Assembly (NCBI GenBank): GCA_009782875.1
Contig: WRIE01000027.1
Location: forward strand, 1 to 39,961
Length of the DNA: 39,961 nucleotides
Reading direction: 5' to 3'
Source of the DNA: Eubacteriaceae bacterium
GTDB lineage: Bacteria; Bacillota; Clostridia; Eubacteriales; Anaerofustaceae
Shown here: piece by piece, positions 1 to 7,781 of the stretch
How the letters are laid out: each line of letters starts with the position of its first letter
How positions within the stretch are numbered: position 1 is the first letter of the stretch
Made by a program: the position numbers and the translations under genes
Notes under the pieces: generated by a model
What the model saw: the letters and a program-made list of their open reading frames with translations, nothing else
The model's database searches: none
Told to the model about the DNA's origin: nothing

Positions 1-90
1 CTCATCACAGAAAAAGTCCAGCTATATGATGGCATCGAGAGGATAAATGACAACTCATACATTTTTCCAAAGGCTACGAAAGCCGCTTAA
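1..90 (+). CDS. C-terminal end of a gene truncated by the window edge
   Basis: An open frame runs from the first base to a TAA at 88-90 and gives 29 residues ending IFPKATKAA. The composition (LYDGIERINDNSYIF) looks protein-like, but the piece is too short to assign to a family. It would be the 3' end of a plus-strand gene whose start lies outside the window. The frame could also be chance, because only 90 bases are visible. Confidence 0.4.
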   Translation, partial: LITEKVQLYDGIERINDNSYIFPKATKAA

Positions 91-655
91 TATCGAGTGG
101 AAAATCTTTTCGTCATCGAGTATAATATGCTAAGAAAGGTATACAGAATAAACTAACATTGGCTGAATTGAAATGTTAATTGAATACCACAGCGAAAGAG
201 ATAATTAATGCCAATATCCCGCAACAGCTAAAAAATCGTGGCGACTTTGGTGACCGCCGCGCCCTGTATGTTTCCATAGGGAATTCCCCTCAAACCTACT
301 TGTTCTATCAACTATTATCCTAGATTTTGGGAATTTCCCTACAATTTTGATTTTATCTTAGCTCGTTTTCAGCTATATTTGGCCAGCTTTCCTGTTTTGA
401 TGAATGCAGCAACCCGCACTTTTCATACAAATAGGCAGAAAGATGGGCTAAAAGCTTTCGTTGAATGTTCAAATTCTCGCACCAGTTGGGTTTGCTAGCG
501 TTTTGGAATCGCTCTTCAGCAGTCTTTCGAGTTATTAGCACAAAGCCTCCCATTGTCCTTTGCGCCTTTGTCTCGTTGATGATAAAAAACCGCCAGCGCA
601 AGCGCTGTCAAGTCTAACTTCCAAGACATCATGGAAATGGATGCATTGCCAGTTG
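91..655. other. Intergenic region with no convincing gene
   Basis: The 565 bases between the left-edge fragment and the metalloprotease-like lipoprotein contain only short frames without a good ribosome binding site. A perfect -10-like TATAAT lies near 121, but its -35 is poor. Two similar short motifs lie in opposite orientation, around 278-296 (TAGGGAATTCCC) and around 332-346 (GGGAATTTCCC). I see no RNA gene or terminator here. Confidence 0.5.
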
Positions 656-2014
656 TCAGTGGTTTACTTGGAAAATATGAAGCTTGCTTGGCAAAGTGTT
701 TCTCCAGCCAATTCTAAACGCAGTGAAAACACTGATATATGCGTCATTGATGTCGTCCATTGGCAAATAACGCATTAATTCAAAAGGGAAATATGTAAAT
801 GCCAGTTGTATCCTTTCGCTGTCCCAATCAAATGGGAAATACAGGTCGACAGCCCCAAACAAATGCAGCAGCTCATGTGCTATAGTCGCAGAAGAAAGAG
901 CAAATTCGTAGGTTTCATCCGTTGAGTGAAACGCTACAATACGCTCTGCATAGAAATTTTCATGCTCTTCGTAAAATGGGTCGCATATCAGTGAATAGCT
1001 ATGGCCTTTTTTGTTCACATTCATTATGATGCCGTAATTGTCATAACCTGGATACCCTGCTTTCAGCCCTTCCAAGAAATTGTTGACTGACCCATAGCTT
1101 GTGCTTTCTTTAAAAAAGTCGTCTGCCCAAAAATCCCATTCATCACCAATTGGAATAGCAATGCCAATATCAAAATACTCAGCATTTCCAGCATTGGTGG
1201 AGGATATGGAAAGGTCTTGGCCATAAAATGCCGCTTGGCTCTCAAGATACCTAAAAGCCTCATTTTGAAGGCTTTGCAAACTTGCTTGCGCTTCTGGATC
1301 CCATGCAGATTCCTTGTCATTAAAAAACACGTTAAATAACATGCATTTTCCAATCAAGCGTTTTGAGCTCCCAGCATTCTGGTCAGGCTCAAATACGCTG
1401 CTTTCCTCCCAATTATAAGCCTTGTCTATATCGCTTACGCCAAGCTGGCCAAGATAGTAGAAATAAAAACTTTCTTCAAGGCGCCAGCCATTCTTGGTCT
1501 TGGCAGCCCTCATATGGCCATCTTTTATAGAATCGCTTCCAATGATGTCAAATGCGAACTCGATCTGGGAAGAGGAAGATTTAATGACCCTGATTGTCTC
1601 GATATCGATTCCCGCTGTGAAATCTGTGAAATACTGCGGGTTCACTTTGGTTATCCCATCAGATTCAAATACTTGCGGTGTGCCAAACATAGGTAGTGTA
1701 AAGAATGGCCCATACGCGTCACTGCCAAGGTATATTTCTTCAAGCTGCTTCGTCAGGTCGCGAAAATCAGTGTACCCAGGGCTCTCGGCTGGCTGGGTTT
1801 CATACCCATAGTAATCTGCGTTGAATATCGGGCTGCCATTTTCCGTCAAGTTTACTAGAAAATCAATTGCCCATTTGTCTTGCGTGACAAGCAGTCTGAC
1901 TTCATCAATGGCTTTGGCGCCAAGTTGGCTTGGGCTGCAGGCTGTTGGCAACAATAAAAGAAGAGTAAATATAATAAAAAACAAACTGGCCAGCTTAACA
2001 GATTTAGATTTCAA
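656..2014 (-). CDS. Lipoprotein with an HExxHxxGxxD zinc metalloprotease motif
   Basis: The protein has 452 residues. Translation probably starts at a TTG (2014) with a GGAGG ribosome binding site six bases upstream. Residues 8-26 form a lipoprotein signal (LLLLPTAC, candidate lipidated Cys26), so it should be anchored outside the membrane. Near the C-terminus is HELLHLFGAVD (His380, Glu381, His384, Gly387, Asp390). This is a zincin motif of the HExxHxxGxxD form, as in snapalysin-type peptidases. The following FELM segment (411-414) could act as a Met-turn, and the downstream ISVFTAFRIGW stretch resembles the end of such domains. The roughly 350 residues before the motif match nothing I recognise. 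It is the last of three lipoprotein genes in a row on this strand, but a terminator at 2099-2133 suggests separate transcription. Protease activity is inferred from the motif only. Confidence 0.85.
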   Translation of the reverse strand: MKSKSVKLASLFFIIFTLLLLLPTACSPSQLGAKAIDEVRLLVTQDKWAIDFLVNLTENGSPIFNADYYGYETQPAESPGYTDFRDLTKQLEEIYLGSDAYGPFFTLPMFGTPQVFESDGITKVNPQYFTDFTAGIDIETIRVIKSSSSQIEFAFDIIGSDSIKDGHMRAAKTKNGWRLEESFYFYYLGQLGVSDIDKAYNWEESSVFEPDQNAGSSKRLIGKCMLFNVFFNDKESAWDPEAQASLQSLQNEAFRYLESQAAFYGQDLSISSTNAGNAEYFDIGIAIPIGDEWDFWADDFFKESTSYGSVNNFLEGLKAGYPGYDNYGIIMNVNKKGHSYSLICDPFYEEHENFYAERIVAFHSTDETYEFALSSATIAHELLHLFGAVDLYFPFDWDSERIQLAFTYFPFELMRYLPMDDINDAYISVFTAFRIGWRNTLPSKLHIFQVNH

Positions 2015-2098
2015 GGCCTGCCTCCGGTTCAGTAAAAATTGTTATGTATACTTGAGTATCGCATAGCCGTCTTCAAATATCTATAGTTGTATAAGAAT

Positions 2099-2133
2099 AA
2101 AATGGAGCTTCAAGGATTGATCTGCTCCATTTT
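2099..2133 (-). terminator. Probable intrinsic terminator between two lipoprotein genes
   Basis: A perfect 10-bp inverted repeat (AAAATGGAGC at 2099-2108, GCTCCATTTT at 2124-2133) encloses a 15-base loop. On the minus strand the stem is followed by a U-rich ATTTTATTCTT. It lies about 110 bases beyond the stop of the 2244-3422 gene. The symmetry means it could also act on the other strand. Confidence 0.6.
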
Positions 2134-2243
2134 AAAGGCTTGTGCCTAAATGTTTTAAGTTCATCAATTGGTTCCAGAGCATAAGGCGGAATTTGTGTGA
2201 ATCTTCCATTCTGATTTCGGCTCTTGTATATATCTGTGCCAAT

Positions 2244-3422
2244 TCACGACCAGCCATGCAAATCTACCGGTATAGGCGACAACTCAATAATTCTGTCTAT
2301 GAGAGCCATGAATAATCCAGCGCCCTCATTAGACCAGCAATCAATCTCATAGGTTTTGCCGTTGAGCAATAAAGCAGCGTTCCAACTATCTTCCCAATCC
2401 TCTTTCTCTTTGTTATATCCGCTAGCTTCCAACGCATTTGCCATATCCTTGAGCGTCTGGAAATCGACGCTGCTCAATTCTTTTTGAGACGAGGTTTCGA
2501 TCTCGCTCAGAAAATCGAGTTGTGTAATGTCGCTGCTTGATCTAATGCCCATACTGCATTGGAGCGTACCGTCTTGGCTCAAGACAAAATAATATGACTC
2601 GGCAGTGGTGCCGGTTGGAAATACAGCAAGGCGCATAATCTCATTTGCCCCTTGTGAATCCTGCTTTGGAATCATATCCATTATAACCGATTTTGCCATT
2701 TCATCAACTTTTTTTACCATCCCCTCCTCTGGTTCATCCGGGGGCGCGTCAACTTGGATTTCTACCGTGTAGAATGTATCGTTATGGAAAAATGCCGCAT
2801 ATGAGATGTAGCTGAGATAGCCATCGAACTTTTCCTTCAGGTCTTCACGCACATCAAACACTGTCCTGCTTATATAATCCATGAGGCTTCCGTTTTTTGT
2901 ACTGCCTGCTGTATGCGCAACAGCAATGCCAACAATATCCCAAACATTGCCGGGAGATTCATAAATTAGTTTATTGTAAGCCCCAATCTCAAAGTCTTTG
3001 CCCCGAAAATGATTGCTAGGCTGGTGCTCTGGCTCAAAAGAGCAAATCTTGATATAAACAGTGACCGGCAAACCTTCTTCGATGCGCCGGTACACTTCCT
3101 CGCTAACTTCGTCTGTGCCGTAAGCGTAATCATGAAAATCGATTTCGTAATCCCATGTATTTGTCTTCGTATAGTGATAAGCGAGGACCTTAGTGTGCGC
3201 CGGCTCGTAGCCGGTTGACGACGCTTTGGGGTAGAGGAATTGGTCGCCTAACAGCGCTTTGAGCGCGCCCATGCTTTCAATCGCCTCGCCGCCAGATTCA
3301 TCTGCGATGGAACATGCTGCCAAGCAAATCGCCACAATAAACACAATGCAGGCCGCGAAAATCTTTATTTTGCCCTGTATGCTGCTAAACTGGTTCTTCT
3401 CTGCTTTCTGATTGCCACGCAT
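2244..3422 (-). CDS. Lipoprotein of unknown function
   Basis: The protein has 392 residues from an ATG at 3422, chosen because GGAAGG precedes it by about seven bases and a signal peptide follows at once. Upstream in-frame codons lack a ribosome binding site. Residues 18-37 form a hydrophobic segment ending in the lipobox CLAAC (Cys37 lipidated). The mature part is acidic and soluble, about 350 residues, with no motif I recognise. It contains a run of acidic residues and prolines (PPDEPEEGMVKK), and the C-terminal part (VSLYYF-like strands, then DGTLQCSMGIRSSSDI) suggests a beta-rich domain. It sits 74 bases downstream of the 4147 lipoprotein gene, probably in one transcript with it. The role is likely at the cell envelope, inferred from the signal only. 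Confidence 0.85.
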   Translation of the reverse strand: MRGNQKAEKNQFSSIQGKIKIFAACIVFIVAICLAACSIADESGGEAIESMGALKALLGDQFLYPKASSTGYEPAHTKVLAYHYTKTNTWDYEIDFHDYAYGTDEVSEEVYRRIEEGLPVTVYIKICSFEPEHQPSNHFRGKDFEIGAYNKLIYESPGNVWDIVGIAVAHTAGSTKNGSLMDYISRTVFDVREDLKEKFDGYLSYISYAAFFHNDTFYTVEIQVDAPPDEPEEGMVKKVDEMAKSVIMDMIPKQDSQGANEIMRLAVFPTGTTAESYYFVLSQDGTLQCSMGIRSSSDITQLDFLSEIETSSQKELSSVDFQTLKDMANALEASGYNKEKEDWEDSWNAALLLNGKTYEIDCWSNEGAGLFMALIDRIIELSPIPVDLHGWS

Positions 3423-3496
3423 ATGAGCCCTTCCTTTCAAACCTTTGAAATGCGCTATTCGGTTGATGCCATGTTGCATTGGGTTGCGCCATATGC

Positions 3497-4147
3497 TCAA
3501 ATTGCAGGCGCCCAATAAAGAGAATATACTAAATGCCAATGGTCGTTTATACTGTCCTCGCCATCCAGCATTACTCCCGACTTTCTGTACCACAGTATCG
3601 TATCAACTCTGTCGGCCCTATTGTACATAGCAGGAAATTTATTCTCAAACCCGATAGAGCCTCCACGAAACTCGTCGTCCGATAATGAATCACAAAAAAC
3701 CCTAATATATCTTGAAAAAACAATATCTAGATCATCTTCTGTCAAATTGTATTTATTTATGGCGCTATCGCTAATAAAATCAATGTCAGCCCGCTGGATA
3801 TCCTTTTCACCATCAGGATTTAGCTGCCGCACAATATATAGTTTGTATTTAATACTCTCGCCGTTATCTTCTTGGACATTGCTGGCTTTGGATAATGAGA
3901 CTGTTCTATAGCTTTCAATATCATCCACGCCAATTACATAATCTGAAAGAGATTCGGCAAGTTTATTGAAAATCTCTTCGTTTTCCGTAAAATGGTTTAT
4001 ATATTCTGGCATATAATTCTCTTTGTAATGCTCAATGCACTCTTCTCTGCTTTTCGTGCTGCCAAATAAACATGAGGAAAGAAATACTGCTGCAAAAACC
4101 AGAGCCATGAGCGTTAACAATATTTGCCTTCTTTGCTTTTTCATCAT
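3497..4147 (-). CDS. Small lipoprotein of unknown function
   Basis: The protein has 216 residues starting at ATGATG (4147 or 4144). Positively charged KKQRR is followed by a hydrophobic stretch and the lipobox LSSC (Cys26), so it should be lipidated and surface anchored. The mature part starts with a charged helix (REECIEHYKENYMPEYINHF) and has no recognisable domain. The start codons form the very end of a long leader (4148 to about 4498) related to the leader of the FAH-family gene at 31462. The ribosome binding site (TAGGA) is weak and lies almost against the first ATG, so initiation may use the second ATG or be controlled by the leader structure. Confidence 0.8.
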   Translation of the reverse strand: MMKKQRRQILLTLMALVFAAVFLSSCLFGSTKSREECIEHYKENYMPEYINHFTENEEIFNKLAESLSDYVIGVDDIESYRTVSLSKASNVQEDNGESIKYKLYIVRQLNPDGEKDIQRADIDFISDSAINKYNLTEDDLDIVFSRYIRVFCDSLSDDEFRGGSIGFENKFPAMYNRADRVDTILWYRKSGVMLDGEDSINDHWHLVYSLYWAPAI

Positions 4148-4500
4148 TCCTACGCGAGGATACCCTTGACTAAAGCGGCAGCATAGCACGCTGCTGCGGG
4201 AGTAATCGCGATTACCTCTTTTCTGGTTTTTTGCAGTGAAACGCAGGAGGGGTTAGTTGCCTTTCGCTAATATATCCCAAGATTTGTGTGGTTGCAACGT
4301 TCCTGCCCCCCCAAACTTTTGGCCTTTAACCGTTGTGTGCAGAATTTAGGCATGCGTGCGGGGCAGCTAATACTTATGGGCAACTCAGCGCGCTTGACAC
4401 TTAGGATAGCCAACCTCATAAAGACATCATGCCTTAATATCGCCACAAGCAAACTCTTCAAGCCTCATAGCGGCTAAGCGGCAGGCTGTTTTTTTACCAA
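4148..4500 (-). promoter_or_regulatory. Long structured 5' leader, copy A of a dispersed element
   Basis: Read on the minus strand, this leader shares ordered blocks with 31007-31461 on the plus strand. Shared blocks (plus coordinates here, then there) are: TTGTGGCG 4441-4448 / 31109-31116; AAGCGCGCTG 4386-4395 / 31126-31135; GGGGGCAGGAA 4300-4310 / 31213-31223; GGCAACTAA 4253-4261 / 31265-31273; TGCGTTTCA 4237-4245 / 31348-31356; AATCGCGA 4206-4213 / 31384-31391; GGAATGATGA 4141-4150 / 31451-31460. The RNA can close a CGCGA/TCGCG stem (4206-4210 with 4153-4157) just before the start codon, enclosing a GCAGCA/TGCTGC hairpin. Whether it is a regulatory RNA or a decaying mobile repeat cannot be decided here. 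Confidence 0.6.
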
Positions 4501-4504
4501 TATA

Positions 4505-4533
4505 ATAATATATCAAAAGCGTTGCTTAGGCAA
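4505..4533 (-). promoter_or_regulatory. Predicted sigma-A promoter for the lipoprotein leader
   Basis: On the minus strand, TTGCCT (4533-4528) and TATTAT (4510-4505) are separated by exactly 17 bases. Transcription would start near 4498 and give a leader of about 350 nt before the ATG at 4147. That start coincides with the 5' end of the similarity to the second leader copy. Confidence 0.5.
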
Positions 4534-5352
4534 TGGCTAGCTATGTTATCCAGTTTGGCTTGGCGCTTAAGTATTCTCCTTTCTTTTGGCAGTTTTTTGT
4601 CGTGCCAAAACCTGTCGGGCAAGGCGCCAAAATTTCATACACAAAAGTATCCCTGTGCGCTCGCTGGAACATTGGCTAGCGATCGATACGCATTGCGGCT
4701 GCAGCTGTGAGGCTGCTGGCCACTATTTATGCTTTAGCCTCAATGCCACAAACCAAGATCGCGCTGGCCGTCCATTAGCGGGAATGCCGAATATTGGCGC
4801 CGCCTCTACTGCAATTTTCGTTATTGCTATATGCCAGAGAACCGGCGGGCAATACTGGCTGCATGTTCTCTGGTAGCGTTATAGGCTCTTGCACCGCAGT
4901 CCTTGAAAGTCAAAAAACTGTCTAAACTGCATAGAATTGGTATATCCATAGCTTATACTAATCTGGTAAAATAGGGTATGTTATTAACAGGCGATACCAC
5001 AATCCTGTGGACTTAATTCGCCAGACGCGTTATGTTGGCATATGCTGCTTTTAAGAATAGCCCATATGCCAACATAACGCCGCTTAGCCTTTTATATGGC
5101 TTGGTGTTGCCAAGGCCTAGTTGGCTAGAGCCCCTTGCCCAATTGTTGTGTTTATATATTTTTTATCTGTTCTGAATGGGTAAGGATAAGGGATTCAGCC
5201 GATACTCCATAGGACAACAATGCCAAAGCGGATTTATCTGGCAATTAATTAAAAGAGATAGGCATCCCTCCATACTCTTATTCCTCTTAAAGAATAAGAG
5301 CATGGAGCGGGGGTATCCTGCCTGAATCATGATGAATGGAGGTATAAGAATA
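4534..5352. other. Long intergenic region rich in inverted repeats
   Basis: No convincing gene lies here. Structures visible are CCAGAGAAC/GTTCTCTGG (4834-4842 and 4865-4873), the perfect 18-bp repeat at 5027-5080, and a strong hairpin at 5269-5306. The hairpin has a 14-bp stem with one mismatch, enclosed by AGGCA/TGCCT (5260-5264, 5319-5323). This last structure ends in GGGTATCCT...ATGATGAA, like the end of the lipoprotein leader (GGGTATCCTCGCG...ATGATGAA). A 30-base stretch at 4694-4724 resembles 6154-6186. Confidence 0.5.
5027..5080. repeat. Perfect 18-bp inverted repeat
   Basis: GCGTTATGTTGGCATATG at 5027-5044 is matched exactly by its reverse complement at 5063-5080, with an 18-base spacer. 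No T-run follows on either strand, so it is not a typical terminator. It could be the ends of a tiny mobile element, a protein-binding site, or an RNA hairpin upstream of the zinc-finger gene. Confidence 0.85.
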
Positions 5353-5982
5353 ATGGCAGCTTCAAGCGGAAATTGCTTTATATGCGGCAAGACCGCAGGC
5401 AAAATTGCAATAAAAAACCACGTTCTCAAAGAACACAATTCGGGCGGCGAGTTATGTTATCTACTCAGGGCTGAGGGAGCCTACGACAAGGATTATTGGC
5501 TTTATTTCACTGTTTCCCTCGATTCATCCCTCACTGATTTAGACCAGTTTCTACGAAGGATCTGGTGCGAGTGCTGTGGGCATTTGAGCGCCTTCACCGT
5601 TGGCAGGAGCAAGCTTGGCAAGGCAAGGAAAATGTCAGCGTTTAATATCAAAGACACTTTTCTTTATGAGTATGATTTTGGCACGACAACAGAAATTATC
5701 TTGACAGTGGTTGACAAAATTTCACGTCCCAGCCGGAAAGAGGCTGTGCAATTGCTCGCGCGCAATATACCAATGCAGGAAGGATGCGATGTATGCGGCG
5801 CCCCGGCTTCATTAATTGATGTTTACGAAGGCGCGATTTATTACGAATCTTGCGCAGAGGATTTAGACGATGAGGAAATGTTTGTGCCAATTACAAACTC
5901 CCCCCGGTCTGGAGAATGTGGATACGATGGCGAGTTGGATATATGGTCAATTGACCTTGGCAAAGCGTTCCCGCAAACATAA
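5353..5982 (+). CDS. Zinc-finger protein with PRiA4_ORF3-like core
   Basis: The protein has 209 residues from the ATG at 5353, chosen for the GGAGG at 5338-5342; ATG codons at 5329 and 5332 lie upstream of that site. Residues 8-28 form a C2H2-like zinc finger (CFIC, then His23 and His28). They are followed by LDQFLRRIWCECCGHLSAF (a second Cys pair) and LYEYDFGTTTEI, the YEYDFG signature of the pRiA4b ORF-3-like family (also named IS1096 passenger TnpR-like). A third Cys pair lies in CDVCG. The family is of unknown function and is common in clostridia. No transposase is visible nearby, so the mobile-element name should not be taken literally. The gene is isolated between long noncoding regions. 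Confidence 0.8.
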   Translation: MAASSGNCFICGKTAGKIAIKNHVLKEHNSGGELCYLLRAEGAYDKDYWLYFTVSLDSSLTDLDQFLRRIWCECCGHLSAFTVGRSKLGKARKMSAFNIKDTFLYEYDFGTTTEIILTVVDKISRPSRKEAVQLLARNIPMQEGCDVCGAPASLIDVYEGAIYYESCAEDLDDEEMFVPITNSPRSGECGYDGELDIWSIDLGKAFPQT

Positions 5983-6483
5983 AAGCTCTGGGCGTGCCCT
6001 GCCATTCCCTCCTATGGCATTGCCCGCCGCAATTTGGCGTCATCCGGCTCCCTCGCTGCTTTCGGATTCCCTTGTTTGCTTTGTTACGCTGTCAGCGCCC
6101 TCCATCAACCTGGGAGAGCCTCCCGGGTTGACGCAAACACATCCAGTGCCATCTGCGGCTCTACAGCTATAAGGCTGCTTGCCAATGCGCCGCTGCTGGA
6201 AGCCTTTGGCAAGTTAGGTTTTTATTCGACAGTATTGGGCAGCGAGTTTTTTTGGTGATAAACGAATGGCAACATGCTTATAATAGCTGCTTTCCAACTG
6301 GCGAAATGCGGCTGCCAATTATATGGGGCATAGCTGTTTTTATGTAGCTGCAAGGTTTCATAATAGCGCCCAATTGTTTTGAAATCCAATCGCATCGCAG
6401 CTAAAAGCATTCTTGCTGAAACTGTCCAGTCTTCGAATGTGACTTCAAATCTAATCGGTTCTTATAAGACGCTAAACAAAATA

Positions 6484-6512
6484 TTGAACCGCCTATCTTT
6501 TTATGGTATAAT
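6484..6512 (+). promoter_or_regulatory. Strong predicted sigma-A promoter
   Basis: TTGAAC (6484-6489) and a perfect TATAAT (6507-6512) are separated by 17 bases. A start near 6519 is expected. No protein gene follows; about 100 bases downstream there is an intrinsic terminator. This arrangement points to a small RNA. Confidence 0.65.
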
Positions 6513-6518
6513 TCTAAA

Positions 6519-6645
6519 ATACTATGGGTACCAAAGACGGGGGAGCACGTAAGACGAGGGTTTGCAACTTCATCATATTTTATGAAAGATACCCCCATCC
6601 CAAAGCACTTTGAGGGAGGAATGCTGTCCTCCTTTTGTTTTTGTT
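6519..6645 (+). ncRNA. Predicted stand-alone small RNA
   Basis: A unit of about 127 nt is bounded by the promoter at 6484-6512 and by a terminator: GGAGGA (6615-6620), a six-base loop, TCCTCC (6627-6632), then a T-rich tail TTTTGTTTTTGTT. Inside, TTCAT/ATGAA and GGGGG/CCCCC segments can pair. No reading frame of note lies within it. I could not match it to 6S RNA, SRP RNA, tmRNA or RNase P RNA. The minus strand of the same segment weakly resembles the end of the dispersed leader element (GGGGGTATC...ATGATGAA), so an alternative reading is a decayed copy of that element. Confidence 0.5.
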
Positions 6646-7589
6646 GCTAATGCAAAGCCACAATCTTGGTGCTTTAACAATCTTTAAGCGCTTGGCAGAT
6701 TACGGCGCCCTGCTATGCTCTTTGGCAACTGCACATAGGGTGTTATGGGTTTTGGACATGAAAATGTGCAAAGCACGCGAAATGCGCTCTGTTCGCTATA
6801 TGGGTGCCCGGCGCTGCAGCGGCTGGGCAAATCCCTGCCGCTGCAAGCAAGCGCAAATCTGCCTATAGCAACGCCGCTGCCGAAATATTGGGCAAGAGCC
6901 ACTGGACAGCCCTCAAGCCCTATTTCAAGCCAAAGCGACGGCAAAGCAAGTGCGGCGCTAATCGGCGGGCTGCACGCCGGCTTTTGCCCAAATGGCATAA
7001 GTGCAAATGTGAAATGTGACAACCACAACCGCAGGATGCTTCAGGCAGTGGCAACCAGGCGGGCTGGGGCAACCAAAAATGGATACCCCAATAGAGAAAC
7101 CTATAGGCAATCAATTTAACAACCCGGTAGATGATGATTTTCTATAAGAGCAATTTGATGTTCTTTAGTAGCATTGGTGGAGATAACGCAAGTGTCCCAA
7201 ACAAGCAACACATTGTTATTATTTCTTTATAGCCAGAAAACTGCCGCCAATACTAGCGATCAATAATTTCAAGTTTTTTGCAAATGTATAAATACAGGAT
7301 TTTGTGTCCTCAACTTTACAGCGAATCCCATGGAGCCCTGTCCCCAGGCTACCCTCCAAAACTTCAAAAATGGCTTTCAATAAGGACTTTGAGGGAATTA
7401 ATCCCCTTTGCCCCTACCCTGTTTTCACTCGCTCAAAATGGCATTGGATAAATGAAAGCCAGAAGCGGCACATTGCCCCTGATCGGGTAGACGCAGAACA
7501 TCCTGTATCCATCACATCTTCCTATCTTGAAAGAATAGCACATCCATCTGCCATTTATATATTTCTCTAAGGATGTTCATACCTAAAAC

Positions 7590-7680
7590 AACAAACCAGA
7601 ATCAAGCCAGCAACCCAGGGCTTGAAGCGGGGGCTTGTGGCGGAATTCTGGCACATGCCCTTGTATAGGGGCTCAACGCA
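7590..7680 (+). repeat. Partial copy C of the dispersed leader element
   Basis: The segment shows CTTGAAGC followed by TTGTGGCGGA (7635-7644) and then TGCCC and GTATAGG. The same order occurs at 31096-31160 (CTCGAAGC, TTGTGGCGGA, TGCCC, GTATATAGG) and, in part, on the minus strand around 4440-4470. The later blocks of the element are missing. It lies about 150 bases upstream of the ABC exporter operon. Confidence 0.4.
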
Positions 7681-7747
7681 CTACGTTACCCATGAATTAG
7701 GTTGTTTTAAGATGACAGAGAAAACCAATATTATTAATTAAGACTGT

Positions 7748-7762
7748 TAGGTGTACTACCTA
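7748..7762. promoter_or_regulatory. Operator-like palindrome upstream of the ABC exporter
   Basis: TAGGT-N5-ACCTA lies six bases upstream of the ribosome binding site of the exporter operon. The position fits a repressor site, such as for a GntR- or MarR-type regulator, but no regulator gene is in the window. It may be chance. Confidence 0.3.
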
Positions 7763-7781
7763 CAAATGGGAGGACTATTTT

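Larger units (their letters stand above)
5983..7781. other. 1.8-kb region without a protein gene
   Basis: The many short frames here lack ribosome binding sites and family resemblance. Identifiable items are an 11-bp hairpin (6106-6130, loop AGC), the predicted small RNA gene at 6484-6645, a partial copy of the dispersed leader element near 7590-7680, and an operator-like palindrome at 7748-7762. The stretch 6154-6186 resembles 4694-4724. The 6640-7120 part is rich in GCC/GGC words, as if derived from old coding sequence, but no frame can be read through it. Confidence 0.5.

Noticed and set aside
353-601. Minus-strand frame of 82 residues near the left end
   Set aside because: No ribosome binding site and no family resemblance; composition is not convincing.
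6401-6598. Minus-strand frame of 65 residues over the predicted small RNA
   Set aside because: Weak start context and overlap with a clear plus-strand promoter-terminator unit; kept only as a possible degenerate copy of the leader element.
6640-7120. Several overlapping frames in the GCC/GGC-rich stretch
   Set aside because: Frames on both strands overlap without a dominant one and none shows a start signal or family motif.
7304-7570. Plus-strand frame of 88 residues upstream of the ABC exporter
   Set aside because: No ribosome binding site, no family, and it lies in a noncoding repeat-like stretch.
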